From NCBI GenBank assembly GCA_003550325.1, contig QKWP01000008.1, positions 111,198 through 175,197 on the forward strand: a DNA stretch of 64,000 nt, written 5' to 3'. A model generated the notes under the pieces. The model was not told where the DNA came from, searched no databases, and saw only the letters and a program-made list of their open reading frames with translations. How positions within the stretch are numbered: the first letter of the stretch is position 1; the number at the start of each line of letters is the position of its first letter. The stretch comes from Gigaspora rosea. Its lineage: Eukaryota; Glomeromycota; Glomeromycetes; Diversisporales; Gigasporaceae. The position numbers were made by a program, and so were the translations under genes. Below are positions 1 to 11,694 of the stretch, in pieces.

Positions 1-9
1 TCGAAATAT

Positions 10-330
10 ATGGTTTTAGGGAATGCCAATGATTCGGAAGAGGAATGGCATCAGGTGTTGAAAAGTACACTGGACCGTTTGCCAGTGGAAACGTTGAAGT
101 TGCTGTGTAATGGCGAAGGTTTGTTGGAGGTAGGAACTAAAAGAGATTTAATTGAGAGATTAGCAGAGAGGGTGGATAGTGAAGCGAAAAGGAAAGGTAG
201 AGTAGGGAATAGTATTCGAAAGAGAAATGCGTGGGAGGAGGGAAGTGGTATTGGTTTAGAAGGTGTAGCATCATATGAAGGTAGTGTTGAAATGAAGATG
301 GTAGCAGGTGAAATAAGTGTTGGAGCGTAA
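10..330 (+). CDS. SAP-domain gag-like protein, short or truncated
   Basis: This 106-aa ORF has an N-terminal SAP-like helix pair (residues about 20-50) with the pattern LPVETLKLLC..GLLEVGTKRDLIERL. The SAP fold is a small DNA- or RNA-binding helix-extended-helix module. The rest is low-complexity and rich in Gly, Glu and Lys. A related SAP ORF opens the decayed DIRS-like element at 23275-23646 (minus strand), with the same spacing of Leu, Cys and Gly. I therefore infer that this is the gag N-terminus of another copy of that family running in the opposite direction, rather than a host gene. No RT follows it: the frame closes at 330 and the next 270 bp are non-coding. The ATG at position 10 is the first in the window, so the true start could lie outside. 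The domain call is fairly secure; the element assignment is inference. Confidence 0.5.
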   Translation: MVLGNANDSEEEWHQVLKSTLDRLPVETLKLLCNGEGLLEVGTKRDLIERLAERVDSEAKRKGRVGNSIRKRNAWEEGSGIGLEGVASYEGSVEMKMVAGEISVGA

Positions 331-3300
331 GAGTGGTAATGCCTGCTTTGGATTATTTAGCATTGGAAAGGTCTTTAGATTTTTTAGGGTGTTGATGCTA
401 GGATCGTTATTTCGAGCACGAGTTTTAGCCCAATTTTGTTCGGATTGTGTTGATCAATGTTGTGATCAAAAAAAACAAACGTGATTTTCTCAAAATTTGA
501 TCAGATCAAAAATGTAGATTTCTTTCTTTTCTATTGACTAGCGCCCATATGCCTTCTTGTTCTTTAATTTGAATACATTGCTTATTTCGGGTTCGTGTCA
601 TGAGATTTTGGTAACTCGTCCAAGTTATAAAATAGTCTCATTCTCACTAACTAATAACTTGTAATATAGATGTTTTATTTAATAATAGATTATTATAAAG
701 CTTTTCATATAATAACCTTATACTCACTATCTAATGATTTAATTTTCAAATAAATAATTAGATATTTATTTAATAGTATTGTAGTTTATAAAGTTTTTAT
801 ACTTACAGGCTATTTCATAATTATTTATATATAAATAATTAGTGATATTTTATTCAACAGTCAATTATTATAAATTGTAGATGTATAAAATGATCTTATA
901 CTTACACACTAGTACTAATTTTAGTTGCTATATAAATAATTAGAAATGTTTATTAATATTAAATTATTATAAAAATTTAATTTATAAATTAATACTCATG
1001 CATAGTAATTTGAGTAATAAGAGATGTTTTATTAATAAAATTACAATAAATTTTTAATTTATAAGGCAAGTAGCTTTATACTCATGGGCTAGTAATTTAA
1101 TTTACTTAGTAGTAATATAATTTTTAAAGATGTTTTATATAAGGGTATATCATTATAAAGTTTTAATTCATAAATATTTTATACTCACTAAATACAGTGC
1201 AAGATTCCTTAAAGCAACAATATTTTTTAAAAGTAGCCAAATTTGAAACAAAATATTAGATTTCACTTAAAATTTTATTATGTTTATATATATATATATG
1301 GACAAATTTTTATTAAATTGATAGCATTAAAAAGAAATAACAATATCAAATGCTATATTAAAAAACAAGCTTCATAGCTTTGTTGGGTTGCTTGTGTTTA
1401 TGTATATTTCTACAAAATGAATTTTTCTTTGAGCTATATTTTTTTATTTTTTTTATAGAATTTTAAAAAAAATTATCAATTTTATTTGCTGATTTAAGAC
1501 GTCCTACACTGTAATTATTTGATTTACATTTAAATAATGCTTAGTTAATAGTCGATTATTAAAAGTCTTTAGTTCATAAGATAGTTTTATACTCACATCT
1601 AACAATTTAACTTGCAAATAAATAATTAAGAATTTTTGTTTAATAATAGATTATTATAAAGGTTTTAATTTGTAAAATAGTCTATACTTACAAGCTAAAC
1701 GTAATTTAATTTATATATAAATAATTAGTGATGTTTTATTTAGTAATCAATTATTATAAATTTATAAAATGTCATACTCACACGCTAACAATTTTTATTG
1801 CCATATAAATAATTAGAGATGTTTGTTTTGTAACAGATTATCATGAAGTTTTAATTTATAAAATAGTCTTATACTTACGCCAGTCTTACGCCCTAGTAAA
1901 TTAATTTATAAGTAAATAATAAGAGATGTTTTATTTAATAAAATTATTATAAAAATTTAATTCATAAAGTTCAGTAGCTTTATACTCACGAGCTAGTAAT
2001 TTAATCTTACAGCTAGTAATTTAATTTGCAGATAAATAATTAAAGATGTTGATTTAATAGTATATTATTATATATTATTATAAAGTTTAATTCATAAAAT
2101 ATTCTTAAACTCACTGACTAATAATTTGATTTCATATAAATAATGTTTATCTAATAGTATATAGAGTGTTATGACGTCTTTAATTCATAAAATAGTCTTA
2201 TACTCACATCTAATAATTTAATTTGCAAATAAATAATTAGATTTATTTAACAGTAGATTATTATAAAATTTTAATTTGTAATACAGGTCTATACTTACAG
2301 GCTAGTATGTAATTTAATTGTCATATAATAGTCGATTATAAAATGGATTTATACTCACATTCTAGTGATTTTATATACATATAAATAATTAGGGATGTTT
2401 ATTAAATAGTATATTATCATAAAGCTTTAATTTATAAAATTGGTTTATACTCACAGCCTAGTAATTAAATTTATAATTAGAATATTTTTATTTAATAGTT
2501 TATTAATATAAAGCTACGTATACTTACCCTCTAGTAATTTATTTACATATAAATAATTAGGGTTTTTTTAATAGTATTATAAGTTTTTAATTTGTAAACT
2601 ATTCTTATACTCACCGCCTAGTGATTAAATTTAGATATAAATTAAAGTTTGTTTATTAAATATTAGAATATTATATAGGTTTAATTCAATGCCTATACTC
2701 ACGGGCTAGTAATTTAATTCATATAATTAGAGAAGTTTTAAATTACTATAAATTTTGAATTTATAAAATGGTCATATACATACTCGCTAGTAATTTCATA
2801 TAAATAATCAGATATTTATTTAATAGTAGATGATTATAAAATTTCTATTTTGTAAATATCGTCTTATACTCACCGGCTAGTAATTTACAAATAAATAATT
2901 ATCGATGTTTTATTTAACAGTAAATTATTATAAAATTTTCAATTTATAAAATAGTCTTATACTCACGTTCTAGGAATTAAATTTGCATATAAATAATTAG
3001 AGATGCTTTATTTATTAACAGTAAATTATTATAAAATTTTTAATTTATAAACAAGATCTTATACTCACCAGCTAGTGTTTAATTACACAGTAGTAATTAG
3101 AGATGTTGCAATAAAATATTATTATAAAGTTTTTAATTTTATAAAATAATCTTCTACTCACAGCCTAATAAATTACATACAAATAATTATAGATGTTTAT
3201 TTATTTAACGGTAAATTATTATAAAGTTTTAATTAATAAAAAATCTTATACTCACGCCCTAATAAGTTATTTATATATAAATCATTAGAGACGTTATTTA

Positions 3301-3631
3301 TTTAAAGGATTATTACAAAGTTTTTAATTCATAAATACTCACGACCTACTAATTTAATACATCATTAAAGATATTTTATTTAATAGTTGATTATTATATA
3401 GTTTTTTATTTTATAAAATAGCAGATTATTATAAAGTTTTTAATTTACAAAATTGGTTTATACTCACCACCTAAAAATTTAATTTACATAGAAATAATTA
3501 GAGATGTTTTTTTAATATTATTATCAGATTTTATTCTATGAATTAGTCGTATACTCACATTCTAGTAGTTCTATATAAAAAATTGAAGATATTTATTTAT
3601 AGTAGATTATAAAGTTTCTAATTTATAAAAT

Positions 3632-3878
3632 GGGCATGAGTCAATAGCAATCAAGCAAATTTTTTATAATAAAATTTTTTTGAAGCTTTGAACAGAAATA
3701 ACTTAAAAAAATTTAATCAAATTTGATAAAAATTTTTTTAAATTAATTTTATAAACTTATAGAATTAATTTAAAAAAATATTTATCAAATTTGATCAAGT
3801 TTTTGGTAAGTTATTTTGATTTAAACTTTTAAAAAAAGTTACTAAAAAAATTTGCTTGATTTCTATTGACGGCAGCCC
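3632..3878. mobile_element. MITE inside the left array (GGGYWTGAGTCAATAG family, copy 1)
   Basis: A 247-bp element with inverted ends: GGGCATGAGTCAATAGCAAT on the left, and GGGCTGCCGTCAATAGAAAT when the right end is reverse-complemented. AAAT flanks both sides, and removing the element restores the normal unit sequence. It has no ORF. A relative lies at 9306-9546. Confidence 0.7.
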
Positions 3879-4719
3879 AAATAGTTTTATACTTACTGTC
3901 TAATAGTTTAATTAGAAATATTTTTGTTTATAGTAGATTATTATGCTGTATAAAGTTTTTAACTATAAATTAGTCTTATACTCACTATCTAATAATTTAA
4001 TTTACATATAAATAATTAGAGATGTTTTATTTAATGGCAAATTATAATAAAAGTTTTAATTTATAAATTAATCCTATACTTACAAACTAATAATTTATTC
4101 ACATTAAATAATTAAAGATATTTTATCTTATATATAGTAGGATATTATAATAGTTTGATTTATACTTACTCCCTAGTATTTTAATTTATATATAAATATT
4201 AGAGTTGTTTTATTTAATCGTAGATAATTTATAAATTAGGTTTATGTTTACCAGCTATTAATTTAATTTGCATATAAATAATTGAGATTTTTTATGAATT
4301 AGTAGATTATTATAAAGCTTTTAATTTATTAAATAGTCTTATACTCACGCTCTAGTAATTTAATTTGCATATAAATGATTAGAGATGCTTTTTTTAATAG
4401 TAGTTATTATAAAGTTAAATTTATAAAATAGTCTTATATTTACTTCCTAGTAATTTAATTTACATATAATTACTATGAGATGTTTTGTCTAATAGTGGAT
4501 TATGATAAAAAGTATCTATTTATAAACTAGTTTTCAACTTACCAGCTAATAATTTATTTACATAAAATAATTAGAGGTATTTATTGATATTAGAATATTA
4601 TAAAGTTTTTAATTTGCAAGAAATTTTATATTTACCACCTAAAGATTTAATTTACATAGAATAATTAGAAAGTTTATAAATAACTAAAGACAATTTATTT
4701 ACTAATTTAATTATTGTAA

Positions 4720-4905
4720 GATTTTTAATTGTCCGAAGGACATTGCAGGTAGAGCATAGTACACCAGATGTCTGTGCGTTAACAACTTCTAAATTCCGAA
4801 TGGATAGATCAAGTGTAACATAAAAACAGTCAAACCAATATTTATTGGCTAGATCAGGTGTAACATAAAAAACAAATCGATTTTGTCCTTCGTATTTTAA
4901 ATGGT
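4720..4905. mobile_element. Small insertion in the left array
   Basis: About 185 bp of less AT-rich DNA breaks the array periodicity. It begins TGTCCGAAGGACATTGC and ends TTTTGTCCTTCG, which suggests short inverted ends. It contains GATCARGTGTAAC twice, a motif also present in the MITE at 7804-8118. No coding potential seen. Confidence 0.35.
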
Positions 4906-5956
4906 TCGTGTTATACTCACGTTCTAATAAGTTTATTTACATATAAATAAGTAGATTATAATGAAGTTTTTAATTTATAAAATAGCTTATTATACTCACG
5001 ATCTAATATTTTAATTTGCAAATACGTTAGAGATGTTTTATATTGATTATTATAAAGTTTTTATTTATAAACCATCTTAGTACTTACAGGCTGGTAATTT
5101 AATATGCAAATACAGTAGAAATGTTTAGATTATTTTTAAGTTTTAATTTATAATATAGTCTATACTTACTATCTAATAATTTAATTTACACATAATATTT
5201 AGAAAAAAATGGTTGATTTAATAGTGGATTATTATAAAGCTTCCAATTTAAAAGTAGCCTTGTACTCACAAGCTAGTAGTTTAGTTAACATATAAATAAT
5301 TAGGAGCGTTTTATTTAATAGTAGGTTATTAGAAGGTTTAATTCATAAAATAGTGTTATGCTCACGTTCTAATAATTAGAGATATTTATTTAATTATAAT
5401 ATCATTATAGAAAATTAAATTTTATAATACCTTATTCTTGTACTCACCCCCTAATATTTTAATCCGCATATAAATAATTGAGAAATTTTATTTAATAGTA
5501 TGTAGATTATTATAAAGCTTTTATTTTCTTAAATAATTTTATACTCACCAACTAGTAAAGATATTTTACTTAATAATAAGAGTATTATGAACAATGAAGC
5601 TGTAAAATACATTAGCCCTGTACTCACCGGCTTGTAATTTAATTCACATAATTAGAGATGTTTAATTTTATAATAAGATTATTACAAATTTTTAATATAT
5701 AAGATAGTCTTATACTTACTAGCTAGTAATTTAATTTATATATTAATAGTTAGAAAATAGTAGATCTTTAATTTATAAGGTAGTCTCACAGTCTTGAGTT
5801 ATTTTATTTAATAAGATTATTTTAAAACTTAATTTTAGTCTTATATAGTAGAATTATTATAAAAATTTTAATTTATAGAATATTCTTACCACCACCGTCT
5901 AATCAGTTTAATTTCATATAAATATTAGAGATATTTTATTTAATAATAAGATTTAT

Positions 5957-6169
5957 TTATTTAATACCTAGCCTTTTTTCATACGCCCAGGAAGGGATAA
6001 TAATTGTCAATTGGACAATTAGCGTCAAAATAGCCAAGACTTTGATGAATTGTATTTTTTTTCTTGTAAAAAAGGTGCTAACAATATACTTTGCTTTTAA
6101 AAAACGAGAGAAAATATTATTAACAAGTAAAAAGCATGCATTTATATAATAATACATTGTCAAAGCCAA
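5957..6169 (-). CDS. Putative leader exon with signal-like hydrophobic segment, upstream of the left intron array
   Basis: A 70-aa minus-strand ORF with a basic stretch (TRKKIQFIK), then a hydrophobic run (VLAILTLIVQLTIIIP), then SWAYEKRL. A basic-hydrophobic-SWA layout fits a signal peptide cleaved after SWA, or a membrane anchor. After GGCTAG the sequence continues GTATTAAATAAATAAATC, which matches a donor; the first acceptor of the array follows 69 nt later and opens the 9-nt exon at 5890-5898. The real exon would then end at 5968 and not at the in-frame stop at 5957. The same junction recurs at the start of the plus-strand array: CTGGGCGTATAAAAT, then AG followed by GTATTAAATAAATC at 42936. 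That conservation between two loci is the main support. The start codon is uncertain because several Met codons are available. No family is recognised. Confidence 0.45.
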   Translation of the reverse strand: MALTMYYYINACFLLVNNIFSRFLKAKYIVSTFFTRKKIQFIKVLAILTLIVQLTIIIPSWAYEKRLGIK

Positions 6170-7803
6170 TATAACTTTTCTTCACTAATATACAAACAAC
6201 TTATTTTTAGAACAACTATCCAACGTAATCGTAATTTTTGATAATAAACAATAGTAAGTATCCTTCTAATTTATAAATTGATTTGAAGCTTAGTAAGATA
6301 ACAAAAAAGTGCCAACCTTATGGCAATATGATCTTGGATAACATAACTTTTATTCGACACAAACAATACTCTAAACCATTAAGAGATAATTGCTTAAAAG
6401 TTTACTAATCTGTTAGGTAATGATTGGCTAGCATAATAAGCAAATTTTTAAGCCATTTTTCAGCATAACAATAATAATATGCATATAAAAACAGGTTAAA
6501 TTTATCAATCGAAATATCGGTAGTATGAGATATGCAATTTAGATTAAATTTTTAAATAATAACTTTTCTAATTTATAATTGATACGTATAAAGTTTACTC
6601 ATATTACGAAATAAGTGTCAGCCATGTAAGCCATTTTGGCAATATAAAAGCCATTATAAATATTTATTTACTCAGACACAAACAATAAACATTTTTCGAA
6701 ACCATTATACAACGTAATCAGCAAATTTTTGAAGCCATTACTTAGCATAAACAATAATACAGTATTGTAAAATGTTCTTCACTTTGCATAAACAATACGT
6801 AAACTTTTAAAGCCATTACTCAGCATAAAAAAATAATATATTTTTATACCAATGAAATATCGATATAACATGAATATTTACATTTATATATGAATGTTTA
6901 ATTCATATCATAAAAAATGTTATCATCGTGGTCTCAAAGTCACATGGACATAGTGAAATCTACAAATAACTTTTCTCTTTTAATAAGAAATAGTGTTATG
7001 TCAATTCGGAATTGACATGTGCCACTTGCGTTTTAATGAATAACGTATGTCATTTGGAATCAGTATAAAGCAAATATACTACCTAATTGGATATTTAATA
7101 ATTTTATAATTCAATATGCTATAAAAATACAAAGATTTTACAAACCAATATAATAAAGATATCTTAAAGATAATTATTTAACTTTTTAAAGGAAGAAAAA
7201 TAACTATTAATAAGTATGAACAAAAATAAAATAAAAATAAAAGTATATAATCTGCTAATATTCTTTTAAATATTTAGATCAAAAATTTTAAGTATTTTTA
7301 ATAAGTTTCTAAAAAGAGAATTACCGTAGAAATTTAAGTTTTATAGAATATAATAGTACAGAAGGTTTCAAATATTAATATAGTAACTTGAATTTTTTTA
7401 AAAAAATAAATTATAAAGTTGAATAGTTTAGCTTTAAGAATTTTTAAAATACTGTTCTTTAAGATATGTCCGATTTTTGTATAATAAATAGTCCCTAAAT
7501 TTTGTATTTACTTATTTAATTTGCAAGTTTGCTGTTCTGTTTTTAAATCTAAAAAAATATAATCAAATAATAAATGCAGATTTCATTCTAATTTTTAAAA
7601 ATTAAATAACATTCCAAATTTAAGTATTTAATTAGTAAGTTTACTATTCTGTATCTAAATGATATAAACTTTACAAAATAATAAAAGATTTATGCAATAT
7701 TATTTTAAACATTTCTACTAAAGCTACCAATATCAATAATTGGATCTTTGATTTTTAAAAATTTAGATTTTTGGTTAAAAATAATTAAATTAAGGTTTAT
7801 GTA
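6170..7803. other. AT-rich non-coding DNA with loose GCATAAACAATA repeats
   Basis: No supportable gene. Between about 6350 and 6860 the motif AAGCCATTACTCAGCATAA, followed by AACAATA, recurs three or four times at irregular spacing, so it looks like an old tandem duplication. The remainder is AT-rich and featureless. Short ORFs here have no family features. Confidence 0.5.
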
Positions 7804-8118
7804 ATTTAGCGCATATGCGTTGTAACGCACCCATCTGATAAACCAATCAGATCGTAGGATCAGGTGTAACGTGAAATCGAGAAAAAATAGCGATCTTTTA
7901 AAAAATCGCCTGTGGCTCATAATTTTGTTTATGAAACCACTCTTCGTGCTCTAACAAAAAAAAATTCCTTGCAAAATTTTACTATAAAACCACCTTTCTC
8001 GCCTACGCTATTCTAACCTCACCCTAACCCTAACTAAAAAAAACGGGTTATTTTGGTTGTTTTGATTTCACGTTACACCAAATCATATGAGGTGCGCTAC
8101 AGCACACATGCGCCAAAA
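7804..8118. mobile_element. TIR element (MITE) with a central CCCTAA-type motif
   Basis: The left end reads TAGCGCATATGCGTTGTAAC; the right end reverse-complements to TGGCGCATGTGTGCTGTAGC. A second inverted pair lies further in (GTGTAACGTGAAATC). The interior carries CACCCTAACCCTAACT at about 8017-8033. A target duplication could not be resolved. Non-autonomous; no ORF. Confidence 0.6.
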
Positions 8119-8689
8119 TATTAAAGTTTATTTTAAACAGTATACCGGTAAGTGGGTTTTAGAGAGTTAAATAGGAACTAAGATTTCATTTTAATTATGA
8201 TATTAACAAAAAAATTGTTATCAAATGTATAAAGATTGTTCTTAGCAGTTAAACAACATCTGGTCACTCTAGATTTTATTTCGAGTTTGCTTAAAATTTG
8301 CTCCAAAAAGAGCAGTTAATTCTCAACGGAGGTGAAATTTACCGGATATGCTATTTTTCACAAATGGCTTAAGTAAACGGTGTTTAAAGTAAGAAGTAAA
8401 AATGTTTAGCACCTTAAAAAAAACCTAATATATAACAGAAACTTGCACCCTGCTTAATCTAACGTCTAATTTAACTTTATGATTCTAAGATAAAAAAAAT
8501 TCTATAAAACTTTGCATTGTAGTTGGTGACATATACCAGTGAAATTATAAAAATGAACTTCAAAAAATCAATAAATAAAAAACTATTTGATTTTTCTAAA
8601 TAAACCAAATTATTTAAAAACTTCTATATTAAAAAAATGATTATGTTTTTTAACGCTTTAGTCGTTGTTGTTTTATTTTAAATTAATAT

Positions 8690-8845
8690 TATTAAATCGA
8701 AGTTCAAGGAAGTCTGCTCGGTACTTTGCAAATGAATCCATTAATATTTTTCATTCTGTTAATGTTTTCTAATATAAAATAGACGTTAACGTGGTGTTCT
8801 TGCAAAGCGCATTTGCCAATGCTATTTCTTCTTCTAATACAAGTT
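8690..8845 (-). pseudogene. LRR relic
   Basis: On the minus strand this stretch reads E-I-ALANALCKNTTLTSI, the signature of an RNI-type leucine-rich repeat of about 28 aa, and a second decayed repeat around 8700-8740. It matches the consensus of the LRR relic at 10672-11600, so it is probably the far end of the same lost gene, separated by non-coding DNA and a MITE. Confidence 0.5.
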
Positions 8846-9305
8846 CATTATAAAGATTATTATGGTTCACTCCACAATATTGGTATACTAATTCTACACC
8901 ATTGACGGTTTACAAGTGCACATGAAAATAAGTTTTTGCAATTACTCCGGAGGTGATTAAATATTATATGGTAGCATTCATTTGGTAATGTCATATTGAA
9001 AAAAATTTAGTAGGTGGTAGTACGTATGCATGCACGTTTTTTTTTATCCAAACCAGATATGATGTTGTGAAACATTGCCAAAATCCAATTGGGAAAGATT
9101 ATTTGTACGCCAAATTTATTATGTTACGAGTAGTTGTGCAACGTATAACACTACGTGATCACGTACAATGAGCAAATTCAGTTTGTATCTATAATGTTTT
9201 TTTTTTACAATTATTTTTAACTTGAAAGACTGGATTGATTATCGTCCACTTGAAATTTCCCTAAGGGAAATAACTTTTTCGTAATAGTCTATGCTATTTA
9301 TGTAT

Positions 9306-9546
9306 GGGTTGAGTCAACAGAAACCAATAAATATTTTTAATGACTTTTTCTAAAAACTTTAAACAATAATAACTTAACGAAAATTTACCAAATTTAATAA
9401 AATTTTTTTAAATAAATTCTAACTTATGTATTTGGAAAATTGATTTAAAAAAATTATTAAATTGGTTAAGTTTTTGCTAAATTATTATTAAGTCTTAAAA
9501 AAAATTTAATATAAAAAATTTGCATGATTTCTATTGAAACAACCCC
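9306..9546. mobile_element. MITE (GGGTTGAGTCAAYAG family, copy 2)
   Basis: A 241-bp element with ends GGGTTGAGTCAACAGAAACC and, in reverse complement, GGGGTTGTTTCAATAGAAAT. It is flanked by ATGTAT on both sides. Same family as 3632-3878, with no ORF. Confidence 0.65.
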
Positions 9547-10671
9547 ATGTATATTTAATAAAATAAAGTTACTATTCTGTAATACTGTAGAATGCAATTA
9601 AAAGTTTCAATAGAAAAATAACATTTCTTTAATAAAATCTTTAAAGTTTGTTTCGTCGACTATACTTGTATCAATTTTACGGCATTTTATAGATACAGTA
9701 TCTAAAAATTCACTGCCTCTCTACTCGCATTTAAAAACTTCCAGTGCAAATCTGTAAATTTATTATATTCGAGATTAAATGTGCAAGTCATTTCTTCTGG
9801 TATGTTTATCATGACTTTTAATATGTTATAGTCGTATGTCATAATCGGTTGAAAAATTCGCATGTATGTGTCTGTACAATACCTCAAAAGTATATGACAA
9901 TACCAATAAAAAAAAAATAAAACATAATAAAAACGTAATTCGTAATGAATATAACAATATTAATGGATAATGGTTATATCGACATCTATAAAATCTCAAT
10001 CTTTACGGCCATAACTATTATTATCAATGACATGATGGTATACTGTATAATTGCCAATATATGTTATGTTTTTTTATCATATTTCTATTATGTTTTTTTT
10101 TTTTGTAATCGTAATATATATTTGAGACTACTGTACAGTACATACCAATACCAGATTCCTGATACAATACATAATATTGATATTATAAAGTCATTTTTTA
10201 ATCTCCACCTACAGTATATAGCCCAAATCGATTCCAAAATTTATTATATAATAATAGGGTAGCATAACTACTTTGTTAATGTACCAAATGTATACATAAT
10301 ATATTTATTAATTGTTATACAGTCTAATTTATATGAATTTTATATAACACTATATATTACATTATTTACGCATAAATTATTAGATTAAAAAAACCGCAGT
10401 ATTTATTAGTTAAATCTCTTTTGCTTATATTGAATGAAAATCAAACTTGAGTTTAAACATAGCGTAACCTCTCTCTCTCAATATATACATATACAATACA
10501 TGAATTTAATAAATGTACAAATTTACATTGATTTGTAATTATAATTTATAACTGAATAATATAACTTTCAAAAAGTTTTATCTAGTTTATTATTTTATTT
10601 TATTTCATTGTGTAATTTTTATATTTGAATTGTTGATTTTATTTCAAATTTATATCATTAGATCAATGAAG
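9547..10671. other. AT-rich non-coding DNA
   Basis: No gene that I can support. The longest open frame, about 105 codons near 9945-10262, has the Ile/Tyr/Asn composition expected from AT-rich sequence, and no motif. Confidence 0.5.
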
Positions 10672-11600
10672 TTAACGTATTGTCTTGCAAAGTGAATCTG
10701 TTAGAGCTTTTTCTACTCTTGATCCAAGATTATTAAGTGCAAGATTCAAAGAAGCCAGCGTGAAATTTTTGCACAGTGCATATGCCAATGTTATTCCTCC
10801 ATTTGATCCGAGATTATTATCTTCAAGATTCAATTCTTTCAAGCGTGGAGTCCTTCCAAAGTCGCCTGCTAATGCTTTTCCTCCGAATAACCCAAAATTA
10901 TTGCTGTAAAGATCCAAAGAAGTCAGCATAGAGTACTTGCAATGTGAATCTGCCAATGCTTTTCCTCCTTTGATCCAAGATTATTCTGAAGCCAGAGTGG
11001 AGTTCTTGTAAAGTGCGTCCACTAATGTTTTTCCTCCTTTTGATCCTATCCAATTATTATTAAGATTCAAAGAAGTCAGCGTGGAGTTCTAACAAAGTAC
11101 ATCAGATAACGTTTTCCCCTTTCTGATCCAAGATTATTAAACGTAAAGTTCAATGAAATTAGCTGGCATTCTTGCGAAACATATCCGTTAATACTTTTCT
11201 TCCTTCTGATCCTAGATATTATTAAGATTCGAAGAAGTCAGCGTGGAGTTTTTGCAAAGTTCATCTGCTAATGCTTTTGCACCTTCTGTTCCAAGATCAT
11301 TCTGACTATGATCAAATCTTTCAGAGTGGAATGAATTAGTGATGCCTGACGAAATGACGAAACCTGACGAAACCTAAGTTTCGTCAATGACAAAACTTGA
11401 CGAAACTTAAGGTTTTCGTCAGGTTTCGTCATTTCGTCAGGCATCACTAAAGTGAATCTCATGTTTCCCTCCTTCTGATCCTATCTAATTTCTATTAATA
11501 TTCAAAGAAGTCAGCGTAGAAGTCATGCCAAATGCATCTGCTAATGCTTTCCCCCTCCTGACCTAGGATTATTATATTTAAAATTCAACGAAATCAGCGT
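10672..11600 (-). pseudogene. Decayed RNI-type leucine-rich-repeat gene
   Basis: The best-preserved part (10672-10956) encodes three consecutive repeats of about 28 aa with LTSLDL-NNFG, LKELNLEDNNLGSNGG and LASLNLALNNLGS. That is the ribonuclease-inhibitor/NLRC-like LRR class with a GG--LA-AL-KN-T helix. Upstream (10970-11600) the 84-bp periodicity continues but is split by frame breaks and by a foldback insertion at 11337-11452. LRR arrays of this class are protein-binding modules; no effector or nucleotide-binding domain is visible, so no function is assigned. A similar relic lies at 41760-42900 on the plus strand, next to the other intron array. This is a pseudogene in this assembly. Confidence 0.65.
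11337..11452. mobile_element. Foldback/MITE hairpin inside the LRR relic
   Basis: Almost perfect arms of about 50 bp, beginning AGTGATGCCTGACGAAATGA and ending with its reverse complement, around a 10-nt loop. It interrupts the 84-bp LRR periodicity. Transcribed, it would form a stable hairpin. Confidence 0.65.
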
Positions 11601-11694
11601 GGTATTCTTGCAAAATGCAATTTGCACTACCATTCACCAAGCACAAGACCCTTGCACTGTTATCATAGCCGCAAAGCTCTAATCGACATTATGA

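Larger units (their letters stand above)
600..5968 (-). repeat. Tandem array of about 50 intron-like units separated by single-codon (3-nt) spacers
   Basis: Read on the minus strand, each unit of about 80-105 bp begins GTGAGTATAAG (or GTAAGT), carries CTAAT about 25 nt before its end and finishes (C/T)TAG. It thus has donor, CTRAY-type branch site and acceptor of a fungal intron. Between each TAG and the next GT lie exactly 3 nt in about 45 junctions, for example at 2299-2301, 2968-2970, 3070-3072, 4171-4173, 5002-5004 and 5629-5631. One junction has 9 nt (5890-5898), two have 2 nt (1597-1598, 2208-2209), and a few are decayed (about 998 and 1192). The triplets differ from unit to unit while their flanks are conserved. 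No triplet is a stop on the minus strand, but four would be stops on the plus strand. A MITE interrupts the array at 3632-3878, and unrelated DNA at about 1200-1510 and 4720-4905. Whether it is transcribed and spliced cannot be seen. Confidence 0.75.

Noticed and set aside
600..5968. CRISPR-like reading of the left array (conserved repeat, variable spacer)
   Set aside because: The variable part is only 3 nt, the repeat body is diverged, and the organism appears eukaryotic with spliceosomal introns. The splice-signal reading explains the unit better.
9945..10262. 105-aa ORF as a gene
   Set aside because: Low-complexity Ile/Tyr/Asn composition from AT-rich DNA, no motif, no homologous copy in the window.
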